23,396 nucleotides of DNA from Baffinella frigidus (taxonomy: Eukaryota > Cryptophyceae > Cryptomonadales > Baffinellaceae), in contig MU646322.1 in NCBI GenBank assembly GCA_026770585.1, positions 583,420-606,815 on the forward strand, in the 5' to 3' direction. The notes beneath the pieces are model-generated. The model searched no databases and was not told the DNA's origin. It saw only the letters and a program-made list of their open reading frames with translations. A program made the position numbers and the translations under genes. Shown in pieces: positions 23,058 to 23,396 of the stretch (positions are counted from its first letter, which is position 1; every line of letters starts with the position of its first letter).

Positions 23058-23167
23058 CTGCACAGGAAGGGGGGGGGGGTCTTTTAGATTTTTCTTTCGG
23101 AGGGGATCGTTTTGCGAAGGGGTGAAACGGGCGTCGATTCGAGCAAGACAATTTGGGGGTTTGTTGT

Positions 23168-23235
23168 AAACCCTAAACCTTAAACCCTAAACCCTAAAAC
23201 CCTAAACCTCAACCCTAAACCCTAAACCCTAAACT
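23168..23235 (-). repeat. CCCTAAA array (C-rich on plus)
   Basis: Mostly exact CCCTAAA units, in inverted orientation relative to the array at 23286. Confidence 0.85.
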
Positions 23236-23285
23236 AATTCACTAATTTGAGCAAGATAATCCCTTCGGAGGGCGTGGGTGCCGAT

Positions 23286-23396
23286 TAGGGTTTGGGGTTT
23301 AGGGTTTAGGGTTTAGGGTTCAGGGTTTAGGGTTTAGGGTTTAGGGTTCAGGGTTTAGGGTTTGGGGTTTGGGGTTTAGGGTTTAGGGTTTAGGGT
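23286..23396 (+). repeat. TTTAGGG array at the window end
   Basis: Mainly exact TTTAGGG with a few TTCAGGG and TTTGGGG. The orientation suits a right-hand chromosome end, but similar arrays fill the interior, so this may be another intronic array. Confidence 0.85.

Noticed and set aside
23286-23396. Calling the right end a true telomere
   Set aside because: Equally good TTTAGGG runs occur inside the window (22705-22755, 18240-18258), so sequence alone cannot separate a chromosome end from an intronic array.

Overview
The window is nuclear DNA of a eukaryote, most likely an alga or another lineage with Arabidopsis-type (TTTAGGG) telomeres. It is GC-rich and full of G-runs, microsatellites, foldback elements and long arrays of exact and degenerate telomere-like heptamers (TTTAGGG, TTTGGGG, TTTCGGG, TGTAGGG, TTTATGG). 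No rRNA, tRNA, CRISPR, bacterial operon, viral gene or recognisable transposase was seen. The taxon cannot be fixed from the sequence alone; green alga, streptophyte, chromerid, dinoflagellate and oomycete all remain possible.

The main result comes from reading the minus strand by hand. No long open frame exists, but 23 short exons (36-142 nt) can be placed between about 23.06 kb and 0.92 kb. Each has an AG acceptor and GT donor, and all 22 successive junctions are compatible in reading-frame phase. Joined, they give about 1.95 kb (about 650 codons), open at both ends. The predicted protein has an N-terminal, apparently extracellular part with Ig-like or invasin-like beta-sandwich flavour (for example GTQPGIYRLAFRSG), cysteines and N-glycosylation sequons. 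It then has at least three hydrophobic segments, a basic juxtamembrane stretch (RRQRQFGLAMR) and a Glu-rich acidic tail. The family was not recognised by name.

The architecture is unusual. Nearly every intron contains telomere-like repeats, mostly with the C-rich strand (CCCTAAA-like) as the sense strand. Nearly every exon is surrounded by one to about seven partial, decayed copies of itself (ghost exons) inside the neighbouring introns. The introns also carry several families of small foldback or MITE-like elements. Two of these sit inside ghost exons: a 175-bp element flanked by a 4-bp GGAT duplication, and a 144-bp hairpin.

Layout: 1-0.9 kb G-rich non-coding; 0.9-2.5 kb acidic-tail exons and ghosts; 3.2-7.95 kb membrane-segment exons with a 197-bp tandem repeat; 8.0-8.7 kb purine-rich microsatellites with SINE-like 3' ends; 9.1-11.6 kb further exons and an exon-derived satellite; 11.6-12.0 kb a TGTAGGG array with a 10-N gap; 12.2-19.4 kb ectodomain exons among MITEs; 20-23.1 kb the most upstream exons; 23.17-23.4 kb telomere-like repeats. 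Because such repeats fill the whole window, the last stretch cannot be taken as a true chromosome end.
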